Assembly: GCA_963575745.1 (NCBI GenBank)
Contig: CAUYUJ010002114.1
Span: 363,005 to 427,004 of the forward strand
DNA: 64,000 nt
Reading direction: 5' to 3'
DNA from: Prorocentrum cordatum
Lineage: Eukaryota > Sar > Dinophyceae > Prorocentrales > Prorocentraceae
Shown here: one piece after another, positions 41,480 through 52,992 of the stretch
Layout: each line of letters opens with the position of its first letter
Position numbering within the stretch: the first letter of the stretch is position 1
Notes under the pieces: generated by a model
What the model was told of the DNA's origin: nothing
The model's database searches: none
What the model saw: the letters and a program-made list of their open reading frames with translations, nothing else
Made by a program: the position numbers and the translations under genes

Positions 41480-41760
41480 AGATGGCCCCAAGGTGGACCC
41501 CGAGGATGCCAAGAGTGCCCCAAGAGGTGCCCGGGCGGCCCCAGGAGGCCCCCAAGAGGCCCCCGAGATGCCTCCAAGATGCCCCTAAGGGACTCCCCGC
41601 AGACACCCCAGAGGCCCGAAGAGTCTCCCCCGCAGCACCCAAGACGCTTCAAGAGGCCCCAGGGACCGCCACGGTGCTTCCAAGAAACCCCAAGAGGCCT
41701 GCAAGAAGCTCCCAGAAGACATCCGAAGAAACTCCGAGAGGCATCCAGGAGTCCTCTGGC
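41480..41760. repeat. Short-period repeat CCAAGAGGCCC type
   Basis: CCCCAAGAGG, CCAAGATGCC and related 10-12 bp units, as at 3350-3415, 55340-55690 and 63290-63850. Confidence 0.7.
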
Positions 41761-41764
41761 CTTT

Positions 41765-41935
41765 CTGCTCGCCCTCCTCCTTCCCCTCCTCCTCCTCCTC
41801 CTCCTCCTCATCCTCTTCCTCATCCACCTTATCCTCCCCCTCCCTCCCCCTTCCTCCCTCCTCCCTCCTCCCCCTCCTCCTCCCCCTCCCCCTGGTCCTC
41901 CCCCTCGTCTTCTGGTCCTCCATCCTCCTCCTCTT
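41765..41935. repeat. (CCT)n microsatellite
   Basis: CCTCCT tract with CATCC interruptions, inside the presumed helicase intron. Confidence 0.9.
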
Positions 41936-42372
41936 GGAGTATGAGGGCTTCCCAGCCTTTCTTCAACTGCGTGCTCCGCCACACGCTTGATCAAAGCAAC
42001 CCGCCTGGGCATCGTTTCTGGACGGACCGGTGGGGTTACGCGGAACGTCTCGGATGTCCATTTCCGCGCCCTCGCGATCCGAACTCCGGGGCGCCATCCC
42101 GCGGATGCGCGATTCCTCGGACACGCCCCGCGCGGGGCGTCCGCGAGCAAAAACGCCCCGTACCGGCACGGCCGCGCGGCCCAGGGGCCCGCCACGCGAG
42201 GCCGCGGATGCCGACACGTTTGATTCGTCCACAAGTGAGCGACTGCGTCTCCGACGAGGTTACCAAGTCCAGGGGCGAGCCGCGGGGCGGTCGCGCGGAC
42301 GCGCCGGCCGCGGGGGTGCCGCGCGCGCTGCGCGTTCGACCGTCGCGTGTCCGCGCTGCCGCGAACGTCGGC

Positions 42373-42522
42373 GGGCATGTCTTCCTACAGGCGGATTTTG
42401 GACGAAACTTAAAAACACACTCAGGAAATACACAAAACAAAGCCTGAACAGAACCTCGAAACATTATCCCAATACTATAGTTGGATCATTCTTGAAGATT
42501 CCTCCTGTAAAGGGACGGGCCC
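42373..42522. repeat. Terminal-inverted-repeat element, family A, copy 1
   Basis: Left end GGGCATGTCTTCCTACAGG, right end CCTGTAAAGGGACGGGCCC. About 150 bp with an A-rich interior (ACACACTCAGGAAATACAC). No coding capacity, so a MITE-like non-autonomous element. Confidence 0.8.
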
Positions 42523-42735
42523 GACCTAAAACTTCGTTCCTCCCGCTGCGCGCTGCACTCCTGGAAAGTGACGGCCGCGGCGGGCGCAAGCCTGGATGAT
42601 GACGGCCGCGGCGCCCCTTCGAGAACCGAAAACGGACAACTCGCGAATCGACGCGTCGGGGTGGGGGCTCTGTCCACCCCCGAGCTTCGTCCCCCCCCGC
42701 TGCGCGCTGCACGCAAAAACGCATAGGCCTAGGAC

Positions 42736-42880
42736 GGGCATGTCCTCCTACAGACGGATTATGGACGAAAAATACAAACATCACAAAACAGATTCCCAAA
42801 TCGCCAAAAAATGTAAAAAATCGCCCCCGTCTTGTTTTCTAAACTAGTTTTAGATCTTCCTCCTGTAAAAGGACATGCCC
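42736..42880. repeat. Terminal-inverted-repeat element, family A, copy 2
   Basis: Left end GGGCATGTCCTCCTACAG and right end CTGTAAAAGGACATGCCC are inverted with two mismatches over 18 bp. The best-preserved copy, about 145 bp. It sits 214 bp from copy 1. Confidence 0.85.
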
Positions 42881-44811
42881 GGCTTAAGCATAGGTTGCTG
42901 GGAGAGGAGGCGCCCCCCTCTCGCCACGGCCGCCACGGGCTGGACCCTCGCATCGGAAGGGAAGCCTCGTCAGAACGCGCTCCAGGATCGGGGAGACGTA
43001 AGACTTTGATAAGGGGCACTCGGGTCGTCCTGAGGTGGCCATCGTGAAAATGACGAGACCCAATCTGACATTCGACGCGAGCGCCCGCTGCAGACATCCC
43101 AAGAAAACTGGACCGTCAAAATCCAGGACGCGCTCGCAAACAAAAAAACGGTAAACCCGAGTTCGGGCTTACTCGAGTCTTACGTTCCCCTGACTGGAGA
43201 TGTCAAGTTTCGATGAAAGGGTTTTGGTAGCAACAACCTAAGGGGGGAGATCAGAATTGTTCCGTTCAATTCAGTTCAGATCAGCTTGCGCGCCGGCTCC
43301 AGGAGGAGCGGTCCTATGAAAGGCAGGCGGTACTCAAGACGTGAAAGTACATGCGCTGCGCCGGCTCACAACACTGCGTGCGTTGCTACAAACGATGCGC
43401 CCCATACTCTGCAATGACATCTACTCTGCGTGAACTGCAACAATATCGCTCCAACGAAGATGAGGCCGGCCAGGACGCCGGCCGGCCCAGAGGAAGTCAG
43501 AGTTGGAGGGCGAGAAAAACAAAGAGAGAGAGAGAGAGAGGGAGAGCAGCACAAACAGTCGTGCACGTCCGAGGTGCCTTGGCAAACATGGGGCGGCACG
43601 ATCACACACACGACCGGTCGCCGGCCCCATGGGCAGGACAAGCTTAAGTATCTGGCCATGCATACCTCACTCGCCAAAGGGGTGGAGGAGGTGAGTTAAA
43701 AGGGGATATGTCGACCCATATCTCAGGCTTCGCGGGGTTTTGGGCCAACCCTGGAATATACGATGGGGGGCGTCCATCCTCGCTAGGGGTGCGTCCGGAT
43801 AGCCTCCTTGAGAGGTGCATCCCAGGGTTTCCCTTATTCTCTGAGCGGCTTCGCTCTTCGTCGAGAAATCGGGTGCTGGGGGAGAAGCATCGCCTGCGCG
43901 GAGTAATCTCGTCATCGCTCGGAAGCCCACTCCATGTGCAGTGTTTGATTTCGTGCGTGTTTTTTGTTCGCAAGGTGACCAACAATGATCCTCGATGGTC
44001 GCTGCCGAGAACAAATGCACACGTCCGAGCGATGCCAAGCAATTCGCCGTGGGCGGGGAACACGCATCCGTATCCGCGGCCTCGCGGTCTGGACTCCTCA
44101 AAGGAGGATCTGGTACGGATGCCCGCGCGCCGGACGCATCTACGGGATATCGCCCCTCGGCATCCAGACCGCAAGCGCAAGGGCCACGACTATGGGGGCG
44201 TTCTTCTTTCGTCACGCAAGTAAGGGAGGGGAGGTGCACGCTAATGCTCGCAGCGCTGTCCCAGCGAGCGTTGCGCGTGGGAGCGCCGCGCGAGACCAGC
44301 GCGAAGCTCGCGAGGGAATGTGATTCGGATCGGACGTGGCTGTTTCGAGGCCCTGCTGAAATAAGACAAGCCAATAGAGCCAGAGACTGCACCGCGCTTC
44401 TGCACTTTTATAAAACTCGGGCAACTTGAAAACCTCCAAGTGGCATAACACACAATTGAGTGCGGCCCAACCCCCACTTCGAAACTCCATCTTGATACAC
44501 TGAGCGCAGACCACCGCTTTCCATAAACGTTTCCCAAAACTCATCTGGCCATGCCTAGGAGAGTTGCTTGCTTTCCGAAGTCGGGCTCGGCGTCGACAAA
44601 ACTGCGCGCTTTTGGAAGTCGAGCTCGACATTTCAAGACGGTCGCAGCAATCTTGGTCGACTCAACTCATGAGAAGATGCCACTTATATAGTCAGGCAAC
44701 CTCCTGACGCCCACGTGAAGAGGAGGAAAACGAGGACGGAAGCGAGACCGGAGGCCTCCCGAATGGGGTCGGGTGAATGGGGTGGAGGATAGCACCGCAT
44801 CACTGACACAT
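42881..44811. other. No supported gene; repeat fragments
   Basis: It includes a (GA)n run (43520-43540) and family G at 43707-43772. Overlapping frames of about 500 bp on both strands (43.7-44.2 kb) lack coherent protein features and are treated as chance or old repeat. Confidence 0.4.
43707..43772. repeat. Dispersed repeat, family G, second copy
   Basis: Reads TATGTCGACCCATATCTCAG...CCAACCCTGGAATATACGATGGG, matching 38590-38670. Confidence 0.6.
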
Positions 44812-44895
44812 GGGCGATGCATCGGCGACGCCGGCGATGCATTGGCGTCGTTGTCGTGGGATAAGCCGCATCGCTGATGCATCGGCGATCGGGCG
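44812..44895. repeat. GATGCATCGGCGA repeats
   Basis: Three copies of GCGATGCATCGGCGA or close variants in both orientations. Confidence 0.75.
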
Positions 44896-44955
44896 CGATC
44901 ATCTGATCCTATATGCTCGAAACCTACGCTGGGAAGTCTGGAGAGACGGATGGAG

Positions 44956-45010
44956 GAGAAGGAGGAAAGAGGAGGGAGCGGGAAGGAGGAGGAGGAGGAG
45001 GAGGAGGCAC
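44956..45010. repeat. (GGA)n microsatellite
   Basis: GGAGGAAAGAGG grading to GGAGGA, about 50 bp, just 3' (minus sense) of the 45.2-kb helicase exon. Confidence 0.85.
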
Positions 45011-45118
45011 GCAAGGTGGGGGGAGGGGCATTTCCCAAAAAACGACCCCCTGTGACTGCGCGCGCTGGAGAGCATCTCCACCTCGTGCCACCCCCTCTTC
45101 TGCCCAGATTCTGCGCTC

Positions 45119-45185
45119 CTCCTCGCCAGTCAGGAACATCAAGACGTCCCCTGGGGGCTCCGAGTTGTGGATCTGCACCACCGTC
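45119..45185 (-). CDS. DEAH-box RNA helicase, TGEEE-motif exon
   Basis: 67 bp encoding (R)TVVQIHNSEPPGDVLMFLTG then EE, the linker and first RecA2 strand of DEAH helicases with the FLTGEEE motif (Prp43/DHX15: FLTGQEEI, from memory). The acceptor is CAAGCGTAG/GACGGTGG and the first base completes Arg from the 48.3-kb exon (AG + G). The donor lies in GAGGAGGAGCGC. Using GA as donor (intron starting GAGCGC) ends the exon in phase 0 and gives EEE after joining to 41324. The sequence AGGACG is present at both ends of the preceding intron. Downstream bases in frame soon lose similarity, consistent with an intron. Confidence 0.75.
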
Positions 45186-46379
45186 CTACGCTTGAGGGGA
45201 AGGTGATGGAAGGAGACATGCGAGATGGCGGCGCCCATCCGGGGTGACGCGCGCGAGAGCGGAGGCCGTCTCATACGGTGGCCGAGGTTCCGAGAAAGCG
45301 CATAGGGTTTGTTTTAGAAGCCCGTCTGGCTTGCAAGACGTCGTCTGAAAGCATTGAGGGCCTAAGAATGCCCCCGCCTTCTCAAAGCCTCTCCGCCTCT
45401 GAAATAAGCCTCCCACTCGGGCCTCCCCATTCTTGGCCCCGCCATGTGAGGAAGCAGCTCCTGGGAGGTCTTCGTGGGAACAGTTGAAGACTTCTCAGCT
45501 CGATCGAAGAATTACTAGGCACATGCAATCCGTATTCAGCCAGTGGCTAAGCTGGTTACGTTGGACCAGGATTCAGGATGGATGTCGACAAAGCAGTTAG
45601 CAGGATCAATGCTGAGCTTAATATCCCAGGAAATGCGTCCGAAGGGTCAGATACATGGAGCCACGGTGATGCGTCGGAACGGGAGGAATGACAAAGCGTA
45701 GCGCGACTGGGCACGTTTTGGAGACGACGGACAGTCTCGCACCGAGCGGTGTACTTAACCCAAGTCGAACAGTCCTCTACGAGGCGGCTGTAGGCACCGA
45801 TTCGGTGGTAACTCACGGGAGCCTTCCATACCATCTTGTCGGCTCTTGCGAATCAACGCTAGTCGACGCTATATCGACGCTATCCGACGCTTAAGAAACG
45901 CAAATCGACGTTCACGCGAATCGATGCTCTGAAATGGATACACCAGGCTCCCATCACTTGCTTCCGGACACCGATCCACGAGTCCGACAGAGTCCTCGCT
46001 GGCAGCCAGGCTTCCCTCAGCACGCGGCCGAACACATCAGGTTGACGAGCCTGCGGAGAGCACGCCACGAGGAGGCGCAGCGGGACCATGTGCTCAAGCA
46101 GAGGGTTGGGCCTGACAGCAACACAACAAGTCTAACCCAGCCCGTCGGACCCAGAGGACCCGCCCGTCTCCTCCCCCCGAGCATGGACCTTCGCAGGGCC
46201 ACGCTCCTCCACACAGTCGGTCCGCGTCATAAGGATGTGCCGAACAGGATGCAAGGGCCAATGACGCTCATTTCGAAGCTTCGAGCGGCAAGGATGGGCC
46301 GAGGAGGCACGGATGCAAGGGTACCCTTGGGAATGTTGCCCTTCCTCACAATTCGGGTCGACTGTACCGAAAGCCATGA
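45186..46379. other. Helicase intron sequence, no gene seen
   Basis: Unique-looking sequence without microsatellites until 46380. Contains TCGACGCTA-type short repeats near 45855-45915. No coherent frame. Confidence 0.4.
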
Positions 46380-46642
46380 GAGGAGGAGGAGGAGGAGGAG
46401 GAGGAGGAGGAGGAGGAGGAAGAGAAGGAGGAGGAGGAGGAGGTATGAGGAAAAAAGGAGGACGAGGAGGGAGGAGGGGGACGAGGAGGAGGAGGAGGAG
46501 GAGGACGAGGAGGGAGGGTGAGGGGGAGATGATGAAGATAAGGATGCATATGACACATATTAATAATAGGATGATGATGCTGATGCTGATGCTGATGCTG
46601 ATGATGATGGTGATGATGATGATGATGATGCTGATGATGATA

Positions 46643-46697
<55 letters not shown>

Positions 46698-46770
46698 GGA
46701 TGAGGATGAGGATGATGACGATGATGATGATGATGATGATGACGAGGAGGAGGAGGAGGAGGAGGCGTGA
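46380..46770. repeat. (GGA)n then (GAT)n microsatellite
   Basis: About 140 bp GGA, then about 200 bp GATGAT with GCTGAT variants. Confidence 0.95.
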
Positions 46771-47473
46771 GAATGAGAAGGGGGACGAGGAAAAGGAGGC
46801 TGGGAAAGAGGCACGGCGGCGGAGGATCGGGGTCGGGCCGAAACTCGAACTACATCGAACATACCACACTGCTAACACGGAAATCAACACTGAGCGACCT
46901 ACCGTGCGAGCATCCTACGATGAACATTCGGAAGACGGCCCCTCTAGGATTGGGAGCCGCGAGTCGTCCTCGCTCGACCTCGGCTGCACAGTGCGCGCGA
47001 GAACCGAAAGTCACGATTAACGTGCGGAGGAAGCCACAAGTTGGGCAGATTGGGACCTCTCGAGGTCCACGAGGCCCAAGGGAATCTCCCAGGACCACAG
47101 CCCGCTGGTGGCCAGCCGCGAGGGGAAGGAGGAGGACGACGAGGCGGGAGTGAAGGACAGCTCAAGCGGGAGGCCGCCGCCAGGCTGCGAGGGCTCCGCA
47201 AGCGCGCAGGGGCCGCATCTCCGTCGAGCTCTTCAGCTCGCACCCCCGTGGTCTCGAAGATGGCGCAGCTGGCCCACGATCCCCCGTGCACTCCACGCGG
47301 TGCGCCGACCCGACACCGTGGTACACGCCTTACTGACGAGGGGTGCCCCCTCCACCACCGACGGCCCCCTGGAAACCCCATAGATCGTGAAGGCCTTGGG
47401 GAAACGCCGCCAAACCAAGCCCACCCTCCTGTGAGGGTGGCCGAAAAAGGAGGAAATGGGCCTCCAACTGTTG

Positions 47474-47702
47474 AGCAGGGACCGACCGTCTCGACATGCC
47501 TATAGCCCTACCATGAAATATTCTTAGGACGCAAACATGTTCTAAGAACAAACACAGTGTTCTTAGAACATAAACCCGATGTGTTAAAACAAAACAGACT
47601 TCGACAGAAAGGTTCTAAGAACATTTCGTGGACACCTCAAAAGGTTCTTAGAGCATTGTTTGGTAGGGCTATAGGCGAGCCCAGGACGCCTCGCCACTGC
47701 TT
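47474..47702. repeat. Family E element with GTTCTAAGAAC palindromes, copy 1
   Basis: About 230 bp starting GAGCAGGGACCGACCGTC. Contains ATGTTCTAAGAACA, GTGTTCTTAGAACA, GGTTCTAAGAACATTTCGTG and the tail GGGCTATAGGCGAGCCCAGG. Copy 2 is at 55975-56204 and a tail-only copy at 23395-23460. Confidence 0.8.
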
Positions 47703-48049
47703 GAAACTGGGGGGCGACCCAAACCTTCGAATTCCCCACAAGTGCCCCCGGCTCCCCACAAATGCCCCGCGGTTCTCTGGGCATAACTCCGCTCTCCAGC
47801 GGCCGTTCGGAGTGATCTGCCCCCCCCCCCCGGGCGCTCTCGGCGAGGCGAAGCTGCTGGAGAGCACCCCGAGGCTGGAAGACCTCCAGAGCCGAGGAAC
47901 GTGTCCGAAAACCTCGAACTTCGATTCCGAGAAAGTCGTTCCCCCCCCCTGAGCCTACCCCTGATCCATGTGGTGGCGGCCCAGACCTTCGAACTCCCCA
48001 CAGATGGAAGCAACGGGCACGACGGGCGCCGCCGCTTAGCCCCGCTCGG

Positions 48050-48260
48050 GTTTCGCCATCGCCGCCGCCGCCGCCGCCGTCGTCCTCGTCCTCGTCGTCG
48101 CCGCCGCCGCCGCCGTCGTCGCCGCTACTGCCGTCATCGCCGCCGCCTCGGTCGTCGCCCTCGATCGTCGTCGCTCTTGTAGTCACGCCCACATCGTCGC
48201 AGTCGTCGCCGCTGCCATCGTCGCCACAGTTGCCGCCGTCGTCGTCGTTGTCGTCGTCGT
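48050..48260. repeat. (CGC)n/(CGT)n triplet tract
   Basis: GCCGCCGCC and TCGTCGTC units immediately 3' (minus sense) of the 48.3-kb exon. Confidence 0.85.
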
Positions 48261-48316
48261 CCTTGCCGCACCCACCCTTCGAGGAGGCTGCAGGCCCGAG
48301 AGGGCGCGCCCTCGTC

Positions 48317-48372
48317 CTGATCGCCGCCTCCAGGTAGTCCCGCTCGGGCTCCGCGGTGTAGAAGATCTCGAC
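48317..48372 (-). CDS. DEAH-box RNA helicase, VEIFYT exon
   Basis: 56 bp encoding [18 protein letters not shown] plus two bases of Arg. This is nearly identical to the segment after the PGRT.P motif in Prp43/DHX15 helicases ([20 protein letters not shown], from memory). The acceptor is GCCGCCCAG/GTCGAGATC. The donor AG/GACGAGGG is a GA type, and the next exon starts after ...TAG/GACGG, so AGGACG is repeated at both intron ends. The start phase is 0 and the end phase 2, which agrees with the 45.2-kb exon. An exon encoding the missing F...PGRT.P segment (about 43 bp by phase) should lie between here and 62834 but was not found. Confidence 0.8.
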
Positions 48373-48595
48373 CTGGGCGGCGGCGGCATCCCCTCGGGGA
48401 GCGGCGCGGGGCCACCCTTGGGACAGCGGCTGGCGGAACCGAAGACGGCGTGGGCAGCAACTTTCGGAGGTCCGCACGGAGTGCTTCAATCGCCGCCGGG
48501 GCCCTCTCCCTGGCGCGCGGAGGGCACCGCGGCTCCAGCGCCGACCCAAGAAACCCGCGCGGGACTCAAACAAATTACCCTTATGCAGGGGAGCA

Positions 48596-48745
48596 GGAGG
48601 AGGAAAGGGAGGAGGAGGAGGAGGAGGAGGAGGAGGAGGAGGAGGCGGAGGAGTAGGCGGAGGAGGAGGAGGAGGAGGAGGAGGAGGAGGAGGAGGAGGA
48701 GGAGGAGGAGGGAGTAGGAGAGGGGGGAGAATCACGACGACGACT

Positions 48746-48782
<37 letters not shown>

Positions 48783-48790
48783 CGGTGGCG
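48596..48790. repeat. (GGA)n then (ACG)n microsatellite
   Basis: GGAGGA with GGCGGAGG interruptions, then ACGACG and GGCGGT. Confidence 0.9.
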
Positions 48791-49149
48791 GCGGCGGCGA
48801 CGGCGTCGTTAACGTTTTGGACGTCCAGTGGCCTCGAGAGCATCCAGAGACGATGGGATGAGGCCTGGGGGAGTCTCCGAGGAGGGAGACTCGAGACAAC
48901 GGCAGCTCAAAATCGTTTCCCCGACCCCTCCTGGGGTCCAAACGCTCGAGTTGTCGAATTCTCGGAGCTGCGTCCAACCGTGTCGACGAGGGCCCTCCAC
49001 GAAGGCCAGACCGCTGTCTCAACTGGCCCCCCGCTGACAGCAGGGGGCAACTTCAGCTTCGGCCCGCGCGCAACCTTAACGCGGGATCGGACCCCACAGA
49101 AAAGCTCCTGCGGCAGCTGCTCCGCAACAACTTCTGCGGGGCCCCAGAA

Positions 49150-49303
49150 TCGTGCGGTGACGGACCGCGTGTTGACCTCGAAATCCCCAACGACCTCACG
49201 GCGCGGTCCGTCACCACGCAGCTCCGGGACCCTGGAGGCCCCAGTCGTCCCTAGGCAACCTCGGAGATCGACCCGACTCCCAACACCGCGCGGTGACCCC
49301 GAA
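49150..49303. repeat. Dispersed repeat, family D, copy 2
   Basis: GTGCGGTGACGGACCGCGTG...ACACCGCGCGGTGACCCCGAA, about 75% alike to copy 1 by eye. Confidence 0.65.
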
Positions 49304-49484
49304 CGATTGGGAATAGAAGGGTCCCTCATCCTTTGGGGTTAGACCTAAGTTAAGAGGCCCAAAGCATTAGGGACAGGAGGTCACATCTGCAGATGTATCA
49401 AATCAAACCGACCAGACCTATGTCCCTAGTGCAAAAACGGGGGCCTAAATTCGGCTACGTCTTCATTGCGTCATGAGGATTAGG

Positions 49485-49545
49485 GTTCTGCATCCCCGAA
49501 TCCCCATAGACTCCCCACGCGGTGTGGTCACCACACCGCTGCAGG
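49485..49545. repeat. Dispersed repeat, family D, 3' fragment
   Basis: CCCCGAATCCCCATAGACTC and CACGCGGTGTGGTCACCAC only. Confidence 0.6.
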
Positions 49546-49679
49546 GCCTCCGAGCGCAGGTGAGGAGAGCAAAACAGTCTGCATAACGGTCCACTTTCGG
49601 AGATCCGCGCGGTTTCTGGGTCGGCGCACATGGAGGCACCTCCGGCGCGGACCCTAGCTCGTTTCGCGAACCAGTTTTC

Positions 49680-49935
49680 CCCTCATCCTCCTCCACCTCC
49701 TCCAGTTATCCTCTGTTCCTCCTCCTCCTCCTCCCTCTCACATCCTGCTCCTCCTCTTCCTCCTTTCCCTCCTCCTCCTCCTCCGCCTCCTCCTCTTCCC
49801 CTCTCCCTCCTCCTCCTCCTCCTCCTCCCTCCTCCTCCTCCTCCTCCTCTTCCTCCTCCTCCTCCTCTATGATCTACCCCCCTCCTCCTCTCCTCCTCAT
49901 CCTTTCCCTCCTCCTCCTCCTCCTCCTTCCCGTTG
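49680..49935. repeat. (CCT)n microsatellite
   Basis: About 250 bp CCTCCT with TCT interruptions. Confidence 0.95.
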
Positions 49936-50616
49936 TGTACGAATAGTCACAGATTGAAAGGTGCTGCGAGCCGGTATCTATTGCAATAGGTGCGGTGCTC
50001 ATGTCACCGTTGCTGCCCAGGGTCTTGGCCAACCGTGCACGGCCACTGATCTGCCTCCTACTAAGGCGGGGGGGGGCACGTGTCGTCTCGATTGTCTCGA
50101 GGATTGCCTTGGGCCCAAACGAGGTGGATGTTTCCCCAGATGCGAACTGCTTTTCGTGCCCAGGCCCGACCTGGTCTCCACGGGCTCTTCAATATGCATC
50201 CCTCCTCCCACCTCTATCCTCTCTCTCGAGGATCAGCACCGAATGAACCTCGAGAGAATCTGGCAAGAAGGGGGGATAAAACCAAGTCGGTTCAAAATCA
50301 ATCCCCGCACCCCTCCCGGGTTCCATCTGGTGCAATTTTCTAGCGCAAATATATGTTTTTAATGGTCACGGAACCCGAAAACGGCGACTGGAGACCGACG
50401 GTGGCAACTTTATCCGGGTGACGGACCCAAGCATATACGAGCCGGAATACATTCGGACTCGATTGGAGAGGACACGCGAGAGGACGTAAGACCTTCCGAA
50501 GGCCACATTGCCACAGGAATGTCGGAGGCATGGGTCGCGAGACACAGGACACAAGGTTACCCTTGAGCTGGCAGGGTCGACCTACTAATCTGGGCAGCCT
50601 GTACCGCAAGGCAGGT

Positions 50617-51527
50617 GGGACGAAGGAAGTGAGCGTCCCTGTGGGCCAACAGGCGTGCGAGGAGTGTGCTGGCATGGGGAGGTGCCGCCATGCGGGCGCC
50701 GGTCCTGGCGCGGTCGGTGGAGCTCTCTGTGGCCTGCGGGGGCACGCAGCGTGTGAGCGGTTCGCCGACGTGAAGCGCCGACGCCACGCGGACCCTGGCA
50801 CTCGGGCCTTCGGTAGAGCTCCCCATGGGCCGGACGGAGCGTTCATAATGTGTGCCGAAGGCGACGCCATGCGGATCCTGGCATTTGGGCCTTGCCTGGA
50901 GCTCCCTATGTGGCCACGACGCGTGTGAGGGGCGTGTTGAAATGAGGCGGCGACGCCCTGCGGACCCTGGCATTTGGGCCTCAGTGGGAGCTCCCTATGG
51001 GGCCACGACGCGTGTGAGGGGCGTGTTGAAATGAGGCGGCGACGCCCTGCGGACCCTGGCAGTTGGGCTTGAGCCTGAGCTCCCTATGGGGCCACTAAAC
51101 GTGTGAGATCTGTGCCGAAATGAGGCGGCGAGGGGCCTGGCAGTTGGGCCCCCTATGGGGCCACGACGCGTGTGATGGGTGTGCCGAAATGGAGCAGCCA
51201 AGCCATGCGAGCCCTGGCATCTGGGCCTGAGCGGGAGCTCCCCATGGGGCCACGGAACGTGCGATGGATGTCGAAATGAGGTGGCGTCGCCCTGCGGGCC
51301 CTGGCATTTGGGCCTCAGTTCGAGCTCAATGTGGGGCCACGAAGCGTGCGAGGGGCGTGTTGAAATGAGGCGACGACGCCCTGCGAACCCTGGCAGTTTG
51401 GCCTTAGCTGGAGCTCCCTCTGGGACCTCGAAACGTGGGAGGGGCGTGCCTACATGAATTGGCGACGCCATGCGGACCCTGGCATTTGGGCCTCAGTCGG
51501 GATCCTTTTTGGGGCCGCGAAATATGT
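50617..51527. repeat. Satellite array, 89-90 bp unit, about 10 copies
   Basis: The landmark GAGCTCCCTATG recurs at 50898, 50987 and 51077 (89 and 90 bp apart). The unit includes GGCCACGACGCGTGTGAGG, TGTTGAAATGAGGCGGCGAC and CCTGGCATTTGGGCC. Units diverge toward the 5' side. No conserved frame. Same family as 53665-54150. Confidence 0.9.
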
Positions 51528-51839
51528 GAGGGAACGACTGCGAGGACATGCGGAGGGCACTGGCAGGGATGGGAGGAGGGAGGGTGGGATGGGGTGCGGA
51601 TGGCTCAAGCCGTGATGGCTGAATCAATGGCCCAATCATGTTGTTCAGGAGCCGGCTTCGCAGCCATACGCTCTAGGCCGGTGCCGAAGCTGGGCACACA
51701 GAGCTACAGACAAGAATACATACAGTCCGGCGCAGAACGTTGGGGTGCTTGATTGCGAAGGCGACGATAAAGAAACAACAGCAACACATTTGGTCACGTC
51801 TACATCACGTTCGCGTCGTAGCGTGATTCCGTTCCTCAT

Positions 51840-51915
51840 CACAGAAGGGAGGAAGGGAGGGGAGGAGGCAGAGGTGGGAGACGCGAGGAGGACACGGGCA
51901 GGGATGGGAGGGGGG
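51840..51915. other. Duplicated GGGATGGGAGG segment
   Basis: GACACGGGCAGGGATGGGAGG echoes GGCACTGGCAGGGATGGGAGG at 51557. No gene between 51528 and 52064. Confidence 0.4.
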
Positions 51916-52064
51916 AGAGAGGAAGGAGACGCGGGGAGATCTCTCTTCACAACGACGGCCCAACCTTCCCGAAGCCACAGCCTCCAGCCTGCCCTCCATC
52001 CTGCCGGCAAGACCCAGTGCTGGGCCACCTCAGACCCACAGCCTGCTCCAACCTCCACCCTCCT

Positions 52065-52805
52065 CCGCCGCCGCCTCCTTCCCCCCCTCCATCCTCCATC
52101 CTCCTCCTCCTCCTCATCTTCCTCCTCCTCCTCCTCCTCCTCCTCCTCCTCCTCCTCCTCCTCTCCTTCCCTCCCTCCTCCTCCTCCTCCTCCTCCTCCT
52201 TCTCCTCCCCCTCCTCCTCCTTCTCCTCCCCCTCCTCCCCCTTCCCCTCCTACTCCCCCTCTTCCCCTCCTCCTCCTCCTCCTCCTCCTCTCCTCCTCCT
52301 CCTCCTCCTCTCCTCTCCTCCTCCTCCTCCTCCTCCTCCTCCTCCTCCCGTTCCCTCCTCCTCCTCCTCCTCCTTCTCCTCCCCCTCCTCCCCCTTCTCC
52401 TCCCGCTCCTCCCCCTTCCCCTCCTACTCCCCCTCCTCCCCCTCCTCCTCCTCCTCCTCCTCCTCTCCTCCTTCTCCTTCTCCTCCTCCTCCTCCTTCTC
52501 CTCCTCCTCCTTCTCCTACTCCCCCTCTTCCCCCATCCCCTCCTTCTCTCCCTCCGCCTGCCCCCTCCTCTCTCTCCCCTTCCTCCTCGCCCTCCTCCTC
52601 CTCCTCCTCCTTCCTCCCCCTCTTCTCCCTTCTCCTCCTCCTCTCCTCTCCTCCTCCTCCTCCCTCCTCCTCCTCCTCCTCCTCCTCTTCCTCCTCCTCC
52701 TCCTCCTCCTCCTCCTCCTCCTCCTCCCTCCTCCTCCTCCTCCCCTTCCCTCCTCCTCCTCCTCCTCCTCCTCCTCCCTCCTCCCCTTCCCTCCTGCCGC
52801 TCCCC
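52065..52805. repeat. 740-bp (CCT)n polypyrimidine tract
   Basis: Nearly uninterrupted CCT, CTT and CCC on the plus strand. The longest strand-asymmetric tract in the window. All long frames across it are artefacts of composition. Confidence 0.95.
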
Positions 52806-52992
52806 CTCCCTCCCTTCTCCCGTCGCGACCGGGTGCGTGCGGCCAGGGATGTTGAGCAGCGGCGCGCCGTCAAAACCCGCCAGCCCCCCTGCCGAGGAGC
52901 CCCTGTGTGGGCGGCGCGGGGCGCCACGGCCGCTCGGCTTATCGACGAGAAGGCCCAGGCAAACATGCTCGGTGAGGCTGAAGGGGCGATGG

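Noticed and set aside
43644-44392. Overlapping frames of about 500-700 bp on both strands
   Set aside because: Both strands are open over the same DNA, with no coherent hydrophobic or charge pattern, and part matches dispersed repeat family G.
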